NCBI GenBank assembly: GCA_050122535.1
Contig: JASFIT010000219.1
Coordinates: 1 to 7,772, forward strand
DNA length: 7,772 nucleotides
Source of the DNA: JASFEQ01 sp050122535
GTDB taxonomy: Bacteria > Desulfobacterota > DSM-4660 > Desulfatiglandales > HGW-15
Direction of reading: 5' to 3'
A program made the translations under genes and the position numbers. The notes under the pieces are model-generated. The model saw only the letters and a program-made list of their open reading frames with translations. It was not told where the DNA came from and ran no database searches. Shown here piece after piece: positions 1 to 6,396 of the stretch. How positions within the stretch are numbered: position 1 is the stretch's first letter; each line of letters opens with the position of its first letter.

Positions 1-929
1 AAAGAAATCATTTCATTACTAGGAAAAAATTTCTCAAAATATCCGCAGCGGGACTTTTGGGCGTAGGGCTTTTGGGAAAGGCCCGCCGTCTCCTGGCCAA
101 ACCCCAGAAAACGCAAACCCAAGAGATACCTGAGTACCGCATACTCGGAAGGACCGGAATTAAAGTGTCGGCAGTCGGCTACGGTGCCTCCCGCACGCTA
201 GAGCCATCCCTGGTGAAGGCGGCTCTGGAGACTGGCATCAACTTTCTTGACACGGGCCGACGTTATTTCAGGGGGCAGCATGAGGCCATGTTGGGAAAGG
301 TGATCAAAGGTATCCGCCAGAAGGTCATCATCCAGTCCAAGATACGCATCCGCCCTGCGGAGAGGGGGGAGGCTCTTGATACTCAAGAGATGCGGAACAG
401 CCGCCGTGCCCTGATGGAGACCTCCCTACGTGAAAGCCTTCATGCCCTTCAGACCGATTACATTGACATTATGCTTCTGCACGGAGCCAGCACAACGGAA
501 GTCATTAATGATAATACTGTGATGGAGTTCTTCCTTGAGGCAAAAAGAAAAGGCAAGATACGGGCCTGTGGGTTTTCATCCCATGCCAATCAGTTGGAAC
601 TGGTAAGAGATGCCAATCGAAGTAAGTTTTATGATGTGATCATGGTCCCCTACAATCACAAAGGCGCATATAGACATTCAAGAGCCGGATATCACAGCAA
701 GTGGAACCAGTCCGCATTGGAGGAGGAACTTAAAAAGGCTGAGAACAACAGGATCGGAATCGTTGCTATGAAAACTTGTTCAGGTGGTCCGTATTCCTCC
801 GATAGTGTCGCGAAGCCCACATTTAAAGACGCTCTCAAATGGATATTAAGCCATAGCTACATCAGTACCATGGCAGTGGCTATGGCCAATATCAAGGAAA
901 TCAAAGAAGATGTTCAGGCCATGTTTTAA
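1..929 (+). CDS. Tat-type aldo/keto reductase, 5' end off window and C-terminal ferredoxin tail lost
   Basis: Member of the aldo/keto reductase superfamily (TIM-barrel oxidoreductases that usually use NADPH); the substrate is unknown. The reading frame is open to the left edge. A TTG at 57 is the first conventional start codon, but the codons before it (from 21) read TRKKFLKISAAGLLG, a Tat-like signal with an RK in place of the RR pair followed by a hydrophobic stretch, so the real start lies upstream of base 1. Numbering from the TTG, the barrel begins near residue 27 (YRILGRTGIKVSAVGYG) and the usual catalytic tetrad is present: D65, Y70, K95, H142. The NADPH-side motif IGIVAMKT is at 233-240. 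The frame stops at TAA 927-929 straight after the barrel, whereas the downstream paralogue carries about 110 more residues with iron-sulfur motifs. It may still be an active barrel, or a decaying gene. Family call is firm; function and export are inferred. Confidence 0.85.
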   Translation, partial: RNHFITRKKFLKISAAGLLGVGLLGKARRLLAKPQKTQTQEIPEYRILGRTGIKVSAVGYGASRTLEPSLVKAALETGINFLDTGRRYFRGQHEAMLGKVIKGIRQKVIIQSKIRIRPAERGEALDTQEMRNSRRALMETSLRESLHALQTDYIDIMLLHGASTTEVINDNTVMEFFLEAKRKGKIRACGFSSHANQLELVRDANRSKFYDVIMVPYNHKGAYRHSRAGYHSKWNQSALEEELKKAENNRIGIVAMKTCSGGPYSSDSVAKPTFKDALKWILSHSYISTMAVAMANIKEIKEDVQAMF

Positions 930-1075
930 ATATAGTTCTCGACTGATGACAAGGCATATTGTATGAATTGTTGATTGGGGATTGGAGTAGTGTTGAGAGT
1001 GTGCAGATCTCTCGCACATCTTGCCCGGCAGCAGATTCTAAAGGCAGGATGCTTTCAAATGAGCAAATTCAAAAG
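930..1075 (+). pseudogene. Probable decayed ferredoxin tail of the first aldo/keto reductase
   Basis: Read in the frame of the upstream reductase past its TAA, the sequence gives FSTDDKAYCMNC, TGA, then LGIGVVLRVCRS, with stops at 927, 933 and 972. Near 1020 a one-base shift leads into the frame reading SCPAADSK (TGC CCG at 1022-1027). If the shift is repaired, LRVCRSLAHxCP lines up with the CxxCxxCxxxCP motif that follows the barrel in this reductase family, with two of the cysteines changed to leucine. No second cluster is visible before the next gene starts. This is an inference from short motif matches; the region could be ordinary spacer. Confidence 0.4.
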
Positions 1076-1081
1076 AAGGAG
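1076..1081 (+). promoter_or_regulatory. Ribosome binding site that fixes the start of the second reductase
   Basis: AAGGAG stands six bases before ATG 1088. The frame is open back to a TTG at 959, but nothing like a ribosome site precedes that codon in the right way, and the residues it would add do not belong to a Tat signal. The site and the RR motif right after the ATG together decide the start. Confidence 0.85.
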
Positions 1082-1087
1082 AGAGTC

Positions 1088-2317
1088 ATGGGAGATGAAG
1101 GTATCAATAGAAGAGAGTTCATCTTAAAGACGGCACTTGGTTTGATAACGGCCAGCCTTGGTGTTCACCCCGTTAGAGCAGCCAGTAAAGAGATAGGCAA
1201 ATCGCCAAAAATGGTTTATCGAACTCTTGGCAGAACCGGCCTGTCAATTCCCGTAATAAGCTTTGGCGTAATGAATTCTGATAGCCCCGATCTGATCAGA
1301 AAGGCCCTTGATATGGGAATTAGGCACTTGGATACCGCACATGTCTATTTGAGGGGCAATAGCGAAAAAGTCATAGGGCGAATTCTGGAGGAAAGAAAAT
1401 GTAGGAATGAGGTTTATGTTGCCACCAAAATGCTGTTTGCTCGAGACAGGGAGAAGAAAGTTTTTATTCGTGAAGGGCAAGGGAGATATGTTGGAGCGAC
1501 TGAAAACAATTTTAACGAACAGCTAGCAACAAGTCTTAAGCGCCTTCGCACAGACTATGTGGATATCCTATACCTTCATAACTGTTACGGCCCTCTAATG
1601 CCGACCTATGAAGCAATGATGGATGTATTTGCAAAAGCTAAGGAGTCTGGGAAGGCAAGGTTTATAGGAATAACTACCCATTCCAATGAACCGGAAACGA
1701 TCCGTGCTGCTGCAGATGCAGGCATGTGGGATGTCATCCTGACTTCATATAACTTTATGCAGAAGCATAAAGAAGAGGTAAAAAAGGCCGTTGAGTATTC
1801 GGCACAAAAAGGCTTAGGCGTCATAGCTATGAAAACTCAGGGTGGAGTAAAATTGAACCGGGAAAAAACCGTGGAAGTCAACCACGCGGCCGCCCTCAAA
1901 TGGGTGCTAAACGACCCAAACGTGTGTACAACCATTCCAGGGATGACCACGTTCGACCAGATGGATTTAGACTTGAGTGTGATGAGAGATCTTTCATTGT
2001 CAGAGGAGGAAAAGAGAGATCTGAAGATATCATCACTGCTAGGGGAACCTTTATACTGCCAGCAGTGTGGCTCTTGTGTCCACTCCTGTTTGCAAGGAGT
2101 TGACATCCCTGCGCTTATGAGGGCTTACATGTATGCAGAGGGCTATGGTAATCTTATTCAGTCCGATTGGACCATCGACACACTTCCGGCAGAGCATAGC
2201 CTCCAGGCTTGTCGAAGGTGTGGAATATGCACGGCCTCATGTCGTTATGGAATAAACATAAGCGATCGTTTGGATTTCCTCATGACCAGGAGCCCGGTAC
2301 AAAGCAGGCGCATATAA
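1088..2317 (+). CDS. Tat-exported aldo/keto reductase with two [4Fe-4S] ferredoxin-type motifs
   Basis: A 409-residue oxidoreductase. Residues 7-32 form a textbook Tat signal: NRREFILK, a hydrophobic stretch, then VRAAS as a likely cleavage site. The aldo/keto reductase barrel covers about 43-300, with the catalytic tetrad D82, Y87, K114, H164 and the cofactor-side motif LGVIAMKT (243-250). The C-terminal domain has two cysteine sets of the form CxxCxxCxxxC: C324, C327, C330, C334 and C375, C378, C381, C385, consistent with two [4Fe-4S] clusters. The residue after the last cysteine of each set is Leu or Arg, not the usual Pro. The fold suggests electron transfer between clusters and a nucleotide- or substrate-binding barrel. 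Tat export of folded cofactor-loaded protein fits this, although NADPH is not expected outside the cytoplasm, so the real electron partner is open. It is a paralogue of the gene upstream and sits 22 bases before the DUF6599-like gene. Substrate unknown. Confidence 0.9.
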   Translation: MGDEGINRREFILKTALGLITASLGVHPVRAASKEIGKSPKMVYRTLGRTGLSIPVISFGVMNSDSPDLIRKALDMGIRHLDTAHVYLRGNSEKVIGRILEERKCRNEVYVATKMLFARDREKKVFIREGQGRYVGATENNFNEQLATSLKRLRTDYVDILYLHNCYGPLMPTYEAMMDVFAKAKESGKARFIGITTHSNEPETIRAAADAGMWDVILTSYNFMQKHKEEVKKAVEYSAQKGLGVIAMKTQGGVKLNREKTVEVNHAAALKWVLNDPNVCTTIPGMTTFDQMDLDLSVMRDLSLSEEEKRDLKISSLLGEPLYCQQCGSCVHSCLQGVDIPALMRAYMYAEGYGNLIQSDWTIDTLPAEHSLQACRRCGICTASCRYGINISDRLDFLMTRSPVQSRRI

Positions 2318-2330
2318 TTTAAATTGTATA

Positions 2331-2335
2331 GAGGA
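2331..2335 (+). promoter_or_regulatory. Ribosome binding site of the DUF6599-like gene
   Basis: GAGGA lies four bases before ATG 2340, in the 22-base gap after the second reductase. The tight spacing and the absence of a terminator in the gap support co-transcription. Confidence 0.65.
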
Positions 2336-2339
2336 ATTT

Positions 2340-3284
2340 ATGAAAACAAAGAATAGCGTTCTTGTTGCAGCTATTTTCTTCATTTGTATAACCCTCATTA
2401 ACCCACTGGTTTCCGACGCGGTCTCGCGTGATGAATTGACTAGAGACAAGGCGTTTTTAAGAGCCTTGATGCCTAAAGATGCTGAGAGCCCAGGCTGGCA
2501 GGCTGTTTCAAGTCCGCAATTCTTCGAAGCCCAAAACCTGTGGGAATACATCAACGGGCAGGCAGAGATGTATATCGATTACGGCTTCCATCTTGTGGTG
2601 ACTCTGGAATACAGGTCCATGGACGGCACGAGATCCATGGCCATCGAAATATTTCAGATGAAGAACCCAAAGCATGCATTTGGCATATATGCTGCTGAGC
2701 GCTCATTCGATGACCGTCCCATCAATATTGGGGGTCAGGGGTACATAGGGGAAAACGTCCTTAATTTTTGGAAAGCTCAATATTATGTTAAGCTCACGTC
2801 GTTTCAAGTGTCCTCGGATACAAAAGAAATCCTCATGATGTTGGCAAGTGTCATCGCCGCCAAAATTAAGGGAACTTATTCTGAGCCAGAACTATTCGCC
2901 TGTTTCCCCAAAGAGAACAGGGTGCAAATGAGTGAGCGGTTCATACCCAAGAACTTCCTGGGGCAGTCTTTTCTGGAGAATGGCTATCGGGTGGAATACA
3001 AGAAGGGGGGCAATAGCTACCAGGTATTTCTGGTCAAAAACGTTTCTCGCGAAAAAGCAGAAGAAGCCTTCGCAAAATACGAGGATTTCCTCAAATCTCA
3101 AAATGAGAAGATATCATTATTAGAAAAAGACGATTATCAGGTTATTTTCGGGGAGGGAGAAAAAGGCAAAGCCATATTTCAATACGGCTTTTTCGTGGGA
3201 GGGATTTTGAACAAGGAGGATTTGTCAGAAGCCGAAAGGGTCATCGAGATAATTGTCCAGAAGTTAAAGGAGGGATGTTCCTAA
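2340..3284 (+). CDS. Secreted DUF6599-like protein of unknown function
   Basis: A 314-residue protein. Residues 1-27 look like a Sec signal peptide (MKTK, hydrophobic core VLVAAIFFICITLI, cleavage probably after VSDA), with no lipobox cysteine at the predicted site, so a periplasmic location is inferred. The mature part starts with a segment ending in LMPKDAESPGWQ, then the hallmark NLWEYINGQAEMYIDYGF (66-83), followed by EYRSMDGTRSMAIEIFQM and a KHAFGIYAAER segment (111-121). This wording matches the DUF6599 family from memory; no catalytic residues or metal motif can be recognised. The second half (about 200-310) has a similar alternation, possibly a second copy of the fold: QVFLVKN at 228-234 and a hydrophobic FFVGGIL at 284-290. 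It follows the ferredoxin-type reductase closely, so it may be an accessory or partner protein of it. The stop codon lies inside a 14-base inverted repeat. Family assignment is moderate; the role is unknown. Confidence 0.8.
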   Translation: MKTKNSVLVAAIFFICITLINPLVSDAVSRDELTRDKAFLRALMPKDAESPGWQAVSSPQFFEAQNLWEYINGQAEMYIDYGFHLVVTLEYRSMDGTRSMAIEIFQMKNPKHAFGIYAAERSFDDRPINIGGQGYIGENVLNFWKAQYYVKLTSFQVSSDTKEILMMLASVIAAKIKGTYSEPELFACFPKENRVQMSERFIPKNFLGQSFLENGYRVEYKKGGNSYQVFLVKNVSREKAEEAFAKYEDFLKSQNEKISLLEKDDYQVIFGEGEKGKAIFQYGFFVGGILNKEDLSEAERVIEIIVQKLKEGCS

Positions 3285-3361
3285 AAAAGAATTTGGGGAC
3301 AAAGCATGCCGGACAAAATAGGGGTAATAAATATGTTGTATAGCAGGTTTTTTAGGAACAT
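3275..3361 (+). repeat. 14-base perfect inverted repeat over the stop codon of the DUF6599-like gene
   Basis: ATGTTCCTAAAAAA (3275-3288) and TTTTTTAGGAACAT (3348-3361) are exact reverse complements, separated by 59 bases. The left arm covers the last two codons and the stop codon of the gene. The right arm lies inside the loop of a second inverted repeat, TATAGCAG (3339-3346) and CTGCTATA (3369-3376), so the two stems interleave in pseudoknot order. It could be an mRNA 3' structure or the ends of a very small mobile repeat; the sequence alone does not decide. Confidence 0.6.
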
Positions 3362-3590
3362 TTATCTGCTGCTATAAGACCGAATTTCAAGGATTCTTGA
3401 GTATTCTAAGGGTTAGCCAAAGAAAATCTCATACCCCAAAACTAACGACTTCGATAAAAGGTTCGATTGGCTATCCGCTAAAAACTTAATTGTAATTAAT
3501 CGGTAGAGGGAAAGAATAAGGGGCCCGAAAAGCATTGGGCCCCTTATATTTTTGGTTAACCTGGTCACAAACTAAGTTTTAGTTCAGTAT
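3285..3590. other. Gene-free stretch between convergent units, rich in inverted repeats
   Basis: No credible reading frame or tRNA is visible. From left to right it holds the right arm of the 14-base repeat, the 8-base repeat at 3339-3376, a small hairpin TCAAG/CTTGA at 3387-3400, a near-perfect 10-base repeat (GGTTAGCCAA 3411-3420 against TTGGCTATCC 3467-3476, one mismatch), a direct repeat TTCGAT at about 3450 and 3463, the palindrome TTAATT-GT-AATTAA at 3486-3499, the terminator at 3516-3553, and a short hairpin AACTAA/TTAGTT at 3570-3584 just past the lon stop. The terminator is some 230 bases after the operon stop, so the transcript has a long 3' tail or a separate small RNA ends there. 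Confidence 0.6.
3516..3553. terminator. Strong rho-independent terminator, probably bidirectional
   Basis: An 11-base-pair perfect stem (ATAAGGGGCCC at 3516-3526 with GGGCCCCTTAT at 3537-3547) closes a 10-base loop. On the plus strand it is followed by ATTTTT (3548-3553), the right order to end transcription of the reductase operon. Read on the minus strand the stem is followed by TCTTTCCC, a weaker U-rich run, and it lies 37 bases past the lon stop, so it may end lon too. Confidence 0.85.
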
Positions 3591-6065
3591 CTAGTTGAGT
3601 GAACCCCCTTTGGTTGCTCCAATTGAGCTCAGCCAGTCACTCACTTCAGGCATTTCAGCTAAGGCCCCATCGGGCAACAACCCAACCTTGAGCGCCTCGT
3701 CAATCATTTCCACCGGCACAAAGGTCATGGCATCGCGCACATCCTCAGGCAATTCTTCTAAATCCCGCTCATTGCGTTTCGGCAAGATAACCGTGTTAAG
3801 CCCGGCCCGGTGTGCTGCCAGGACCTTCATCTTGATGCCGCCCACAGGCATCACCCGGCCCCTTAGCGTCACCTCGCCTGTCATGCCCACTTCGCTACGT
3901 GCGGGCCGGCCACAAAAGAGGCTGGCTATGGCCATCACCATGGCTACACCTGCCGAGGGACCGTCCTTAGGAATGGCGCCAGCCGGCACATGCAGATGTA
4001 CATCCATCTTTTCAAAAAGGCCAGGTTCAATGCCCAACTCACTCGCCTTGGAGCGCACAAAGCTGTGGGCAATCTGGGCGCTCTCCCGCATCACATCGCC
4101 CAGTTGACCCGTGAGTGTCAGTGCACCCTTACCCTTCATACTCGTGGCCTCAATAAAGAGGATATCACCACCAACAGCCGTCACGGCCAGGCCGGTGGCA
4201 ATTCCAGGAATTTCAATATTTTCGGAGGACTCGGATTCGAATTTCTCCTTTTTGAGATATTCACGAACCATATCCGGGGTGACCTCCACGTGCTCCAATT
4301 CCTGAGCCGAGATCTTTACGACACTCTTCCGGCAAACGGCGCCAATTTGGCGCTCCAGGTTTCTTACACCCGCTTCTCGCGTGTAATCCTGAATGATCTT
4401 CCGCAGTGCCTCCTCGCTGAAAGTGATCTCATCTTCGCGCAGGGCATTCGCCTTAACCTGGCGCGGCACTAGGTGGTCTTGAGCAATACGGACTTTTTCA
4501 TGCTCCGTGTAGCCGTCCAACTGGATGACCTCCATACGGTCACGCAAAGGGGGCGGAATGGTCTCCAACTGGTTGGCCGTGGTAATGAAAATCACATCAC
4601 TCAGATCAAAATCCACATCCAGATAATGATCGCGGAATGTGTGGTTTTGCGCGGGGTCAAGCACTTCCAGCAAAGCACTACTGGGATCACCCCGCCAATC
4701 ACTACCGATCTTGTCCACCTCATCCAGCATGAAAACGGGATTGCGCGTACCTGCCCGTTTAATGGCCTGGATAATACGGCCTGGCATGGCGCCGATGTAG
4801 GTGCGCCGATGCCCGCGAATTTCCGCTTCGTCTCTCATGCCGCCCAGACTCATGCGCGTGAACTTGCGTCCGAGGGCTCGGGCAATGCTCTGTCCCAAAC
4901 TCGTTTTACCTACGCCGGGCGGACCCACAAAGCAGAGAATGGCACCCATCGCTTCGCTGGCCGTGGCCTCTTCACCAGGTTCTGTTTTTACGCCACGTTC
5001 TTGGACCAGCTTGCGTACGGCCAGGTATTCAATGATCCGGTCCTTCACATCCTGAAGGTCATAGTGGTCCTCGTCCAACACGGTGCGCGCATGGTGAATT
5101 TCCAACTGATCTTCACTCAACGCATTCCAAGGAAGTTCCACCAGCCAGTCCAGATAGGTCTTGATGACCGCGTATTCGGCTGACTGGGGAGACATACTGC
5201 TCAGTCGTTTCAACTCCCGCAGCGCCTCTTTTTTTGCCTCTTCAGGCAGGTTTGCATCCTCTATCTTCTCCGTATACTCAACAGCAGCAGACTGCGTTTC
5301 ATCCGTTTCACCCAACTCCTTTTGAATGGCCTTGAGTTGCTGACGAAGGTAGTACTCTCGTTGGGCCTTGTCCATTTCCTCACGGGCTTCTGTCTGAATC
5401 TTTTGACCCAGGGTCAGGACTTCTTTTTCGTGGGAGAGGTGGGAGATCAAGGCGCGCAACTTTTCCTTTATACTCTCCTTCTCAAGAATCTCCTGGGCCT
5501 TTGGAATTTCTAGACGCGCGTTGGCCGCCACCAGGTAGGTCAGATAACGGATATCTTGCACCTGGTTCAGGAAATTGCCCACTTCCTCTGACAGATTGGG
5601 GGAGAGGGCGACAACTTCTTGGGCAAGGTCTCGCAGAGCGCGCTGTAGGGCATCCAGTTCTACGTCTGACTCAACCACGTCTGGCGTCAGCGTGATCCGA
5701 GCACGCAGGTAGGGGTCGGTTCCCAGCCAGTGGTCCACACGGAAACGTTCCAAACCCTGAACCACCACTTGCAGGGTGTCATTAGGCGCCTTTACCATGT
5801 GGTAAACTTTCGCGACGGTTCCCGTTTCGTAGATCTGGCCAGGTCCAGGTTCTTCGATGGAGGGATCTTTTGCGGTAAGGAGGCCGATCAGGCGATTGCC
5901 CTCTCGTGCATCTTTAACCAGTTTCACAGAACGCGGAATCCCCACCACCAAGGGGAGTGCCGAAAAAGGGAATGCTACAGTGTTTCGTAAAGGTAGGATG
6001 GGTAGCTCTTCAGGTATATTATTCACAGCATCTGTATTGTCATCAGATTCTATAAAGGTAACCAT
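3591..6065 (-). CDS. lon: ATP-dependent serine protease Lon (LonA type)
   Basis: A complete 824-residue LonA, close to the usual bacterial length of about 780-820. Lon is a cytoplasmic hexamer that unfolds and degrades misfolded and short-lived regulatory proteins. Domains: N-terminal substrate-binding domain about 20-210 (LPILPLRNTVAFPF), a coiled-coil-rich linker about 210-310 (AREEMDKAQREYYLRQQLK), AAA+ module about 330-600, and protease domain about 615-800. Walker A GPPGVGKT is at 381-388, Walker B VFMLDEVD at 444-451, sensor 1 TTAN at 495-498, the arginine finger in PLRDRME near 508-510, and sensor 2 R568 in GVRNLER. The catalytic Ser is S704 in PKDGPSAG and the Lys is K747 in VGGIKMK, 43 residues apart as in E. 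coli (S679, K722). One oddity is Met at 746, where most Lon proteins have Glu between the two lysines. The start ATG is preceded by AAGGAG. It converges with the reductase operon across the shared terminator. Confidence 0.98.
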   Translation of the reverse strand: MVTFIESDDNTDAVNNIPEELPILPLRNTVAFPFSALPLVVGIPRSVKLVKDAREGNRLIGLLTAKDPSIEEPGPGQIYETGTVAKVYHMVKAPNDTLQVVVQGLERFRVDHWLGTDPYLRARITLTPDVVESDVELDALQRALRDLAQEVVALSPNLSEEVGNFLNQVQDIRYLTYLVAANARLEIPKAQEILEKESIKEKLRALISHLSHEKEVLTLGQKIQTEAREEMDKAQREYYLRQQLKAIQKELGETDETQSAAVEYTEKIEDANLPEEAKKEALRELKRLSSMSPQSAEYAVIKTYLDWLVELPWNALSEDQLEIHHARTVLDEDHYDLQDVKDRIIEYLAVRKLVQERGVKTEPGEEATASEAMGAILCFVGPPGVGKTSLGQSIARALGRKFTRMSLGGMRDEAEIRGHRRTYIGAMPGRIIQAIKRAGTRNPVFMLDEVDKIGSDWRGDPSSALLEVLDPAQNHTFRDHYLDVDFDLSDVIFITTANQLETIPPPLRDRMEVIQLDGYTEHEKVRIAQDHLVPRQVKANALREDEITFSEEALRKIIQDYTREAGVRNLERQIGAVCRKSVVKISAQELEHVEVTPDMVREYLKKEKFESESSENIEIPGIATGLAVTAVGGDILFIEATSMKGKGALTLTGQLGDVMRESAQIAHSFVRSKASELGIEPGLFEKMDVHLHVPAGAIPKDGPSAGVAMVMAIASLFCGRPARSEVGMTGEVTLRGRVMPVGGIKMKVLAAHRAGLNTVILPKRNERDLEELPEDVRDAMTFVPVEMIDEALKVGLLPDGALAEMPEVSDWLSSIGATKGGSLN

Positions 6066-6076
6066 TTTATGTTCAA

Positions 6077-6082
6077 CTCCTT
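6077..6082 (-). promoter_or_regulatory. Ribosome binding site of lon
   Basis: On the minus strand AAGGAG lies 11 bases before the ATG at 6065-6063. The spacing is slightly long but the motif is complete, and it supports this start over later methionines in the frame. Confidence 0.7.
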
Positions 6083-6216
6083 CTATTCAGATTTTGTTCT
6101 AGGTTTTTTGGGAAAAACTGCTCGGGATATGGCGACTGAAAGTGTCTGTTTTATCTAGAAAAACCTGAGCGCCGGATCACCAATTTAGTTTAATACTCCA
6201 GTTTTTAACCTAATTA

Positions 6217-6245
6217 AATATAAGGATTGTTGGTGGGGGATGCAA
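6217..6245 (-). promoter_or_regulatory. Candidate lon promoter
   Basis: On the minus strand TTGCAT (6245-6240) and TATATT (6222-6217) are separated by 17 bases. The -10 box matches TATAAT at five of six positions, and the -35 box keeps only the TTG. Transcription would start near 6210, giving a leader of roughly 145 bases. A heat-shock-like pair overlaps it: CTTAAT (6259-6254), 14 bases, then CCCCCA (6239-6234), a loose match to CTTGAA and CCCCAT. Neither is strong. Confidence 0.35.
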
Positions 6246-6396
6246 CCCGCAGAATTAAGTCGTTTAAAAACCTTTGTGTGAGGGAGTGTGGTGTTGCACA
6301 AATGTAAGGAAGGCTAGAACAAATCAGAAAGGCTTTCTCATTTAAGGATGTTAATTTCTTTTGGGCGGGAAAATAGGATGGCAAGGAGAATATGGC

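Larger units (their letters stand above)
6066..6396. other. Upstream region of lon, no gene seen
   Basis: 331 bases between the activator stop and lon. No coding frame, tRNA or strong terminator is visible. It holds the lon ribosome site, a run of short A/T-rich inverted repeats in the presumed lon leader (AGGTTTTT 6101-6108 can pair with AAAAACCT at either 6159-6166 or 6266-6273, and a tighter hairpin GTTTTT/AAAAAC sits at 6103-6118), a candidate promoter at 6217-6245, and a TTTGTG/CACAAA dyad at 6273-6302. Only a weak hairpin (AGAAAG/CTTTCT at 6327-6339, one-base loop) follows the activator gene, so readthrough into lon is possible. Confidence 0.55.

Noticed and set aside
959..1087. N-terminal extension of the second reductase from TTG 959
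   Set aside because: It would put 43 unrelated residues before a clear Tat signal, while ATG 1088 has AAGGAG six bases upstream.
2237..2554. 105-codon minus-strand frame across the junction of the second reductase and the DUF6599-like gene
   Set aside because: It overlaps two well-supported genes on the other strand and shows no family resemblance.
3290..3330. REP-type repeat hinted at by TTTGGGGACAAAG
   Set aside because: The GGGGACA wording recalls repeats near REP transposases, but there is only one short piece, no transposase in the window and no second copy.
4473..5183. 236-codon open frame on the plus strand inside lon
   Set aside because: It lies antisense to the AAA+ and linker part of an intact lon, has no recognisable domain, and is one of several such frames (3595-4107, 3990-4472, 5730-5990) produced by lon codon use on the opposite strand.
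6282..6298. Possible -24/-12 sigma-54 promoter around GTGTTGCACA
   Set aside because: TTGCA is present, but the bases 11 positions earlier do not give the needed GG; the TTGCAT on the minus strand at 6240-6245 also lacks a proper -24 box.
6273..6302. CIRCE-like heat-shock operator before lon
   Set aside because: GAGTG and TTGCAC fragments occur, but the arms are not the TTAGCACTC and GAGTGCTAA pair and the spacing is wrong; only a 6-base dyad with an 18-base gap is real.
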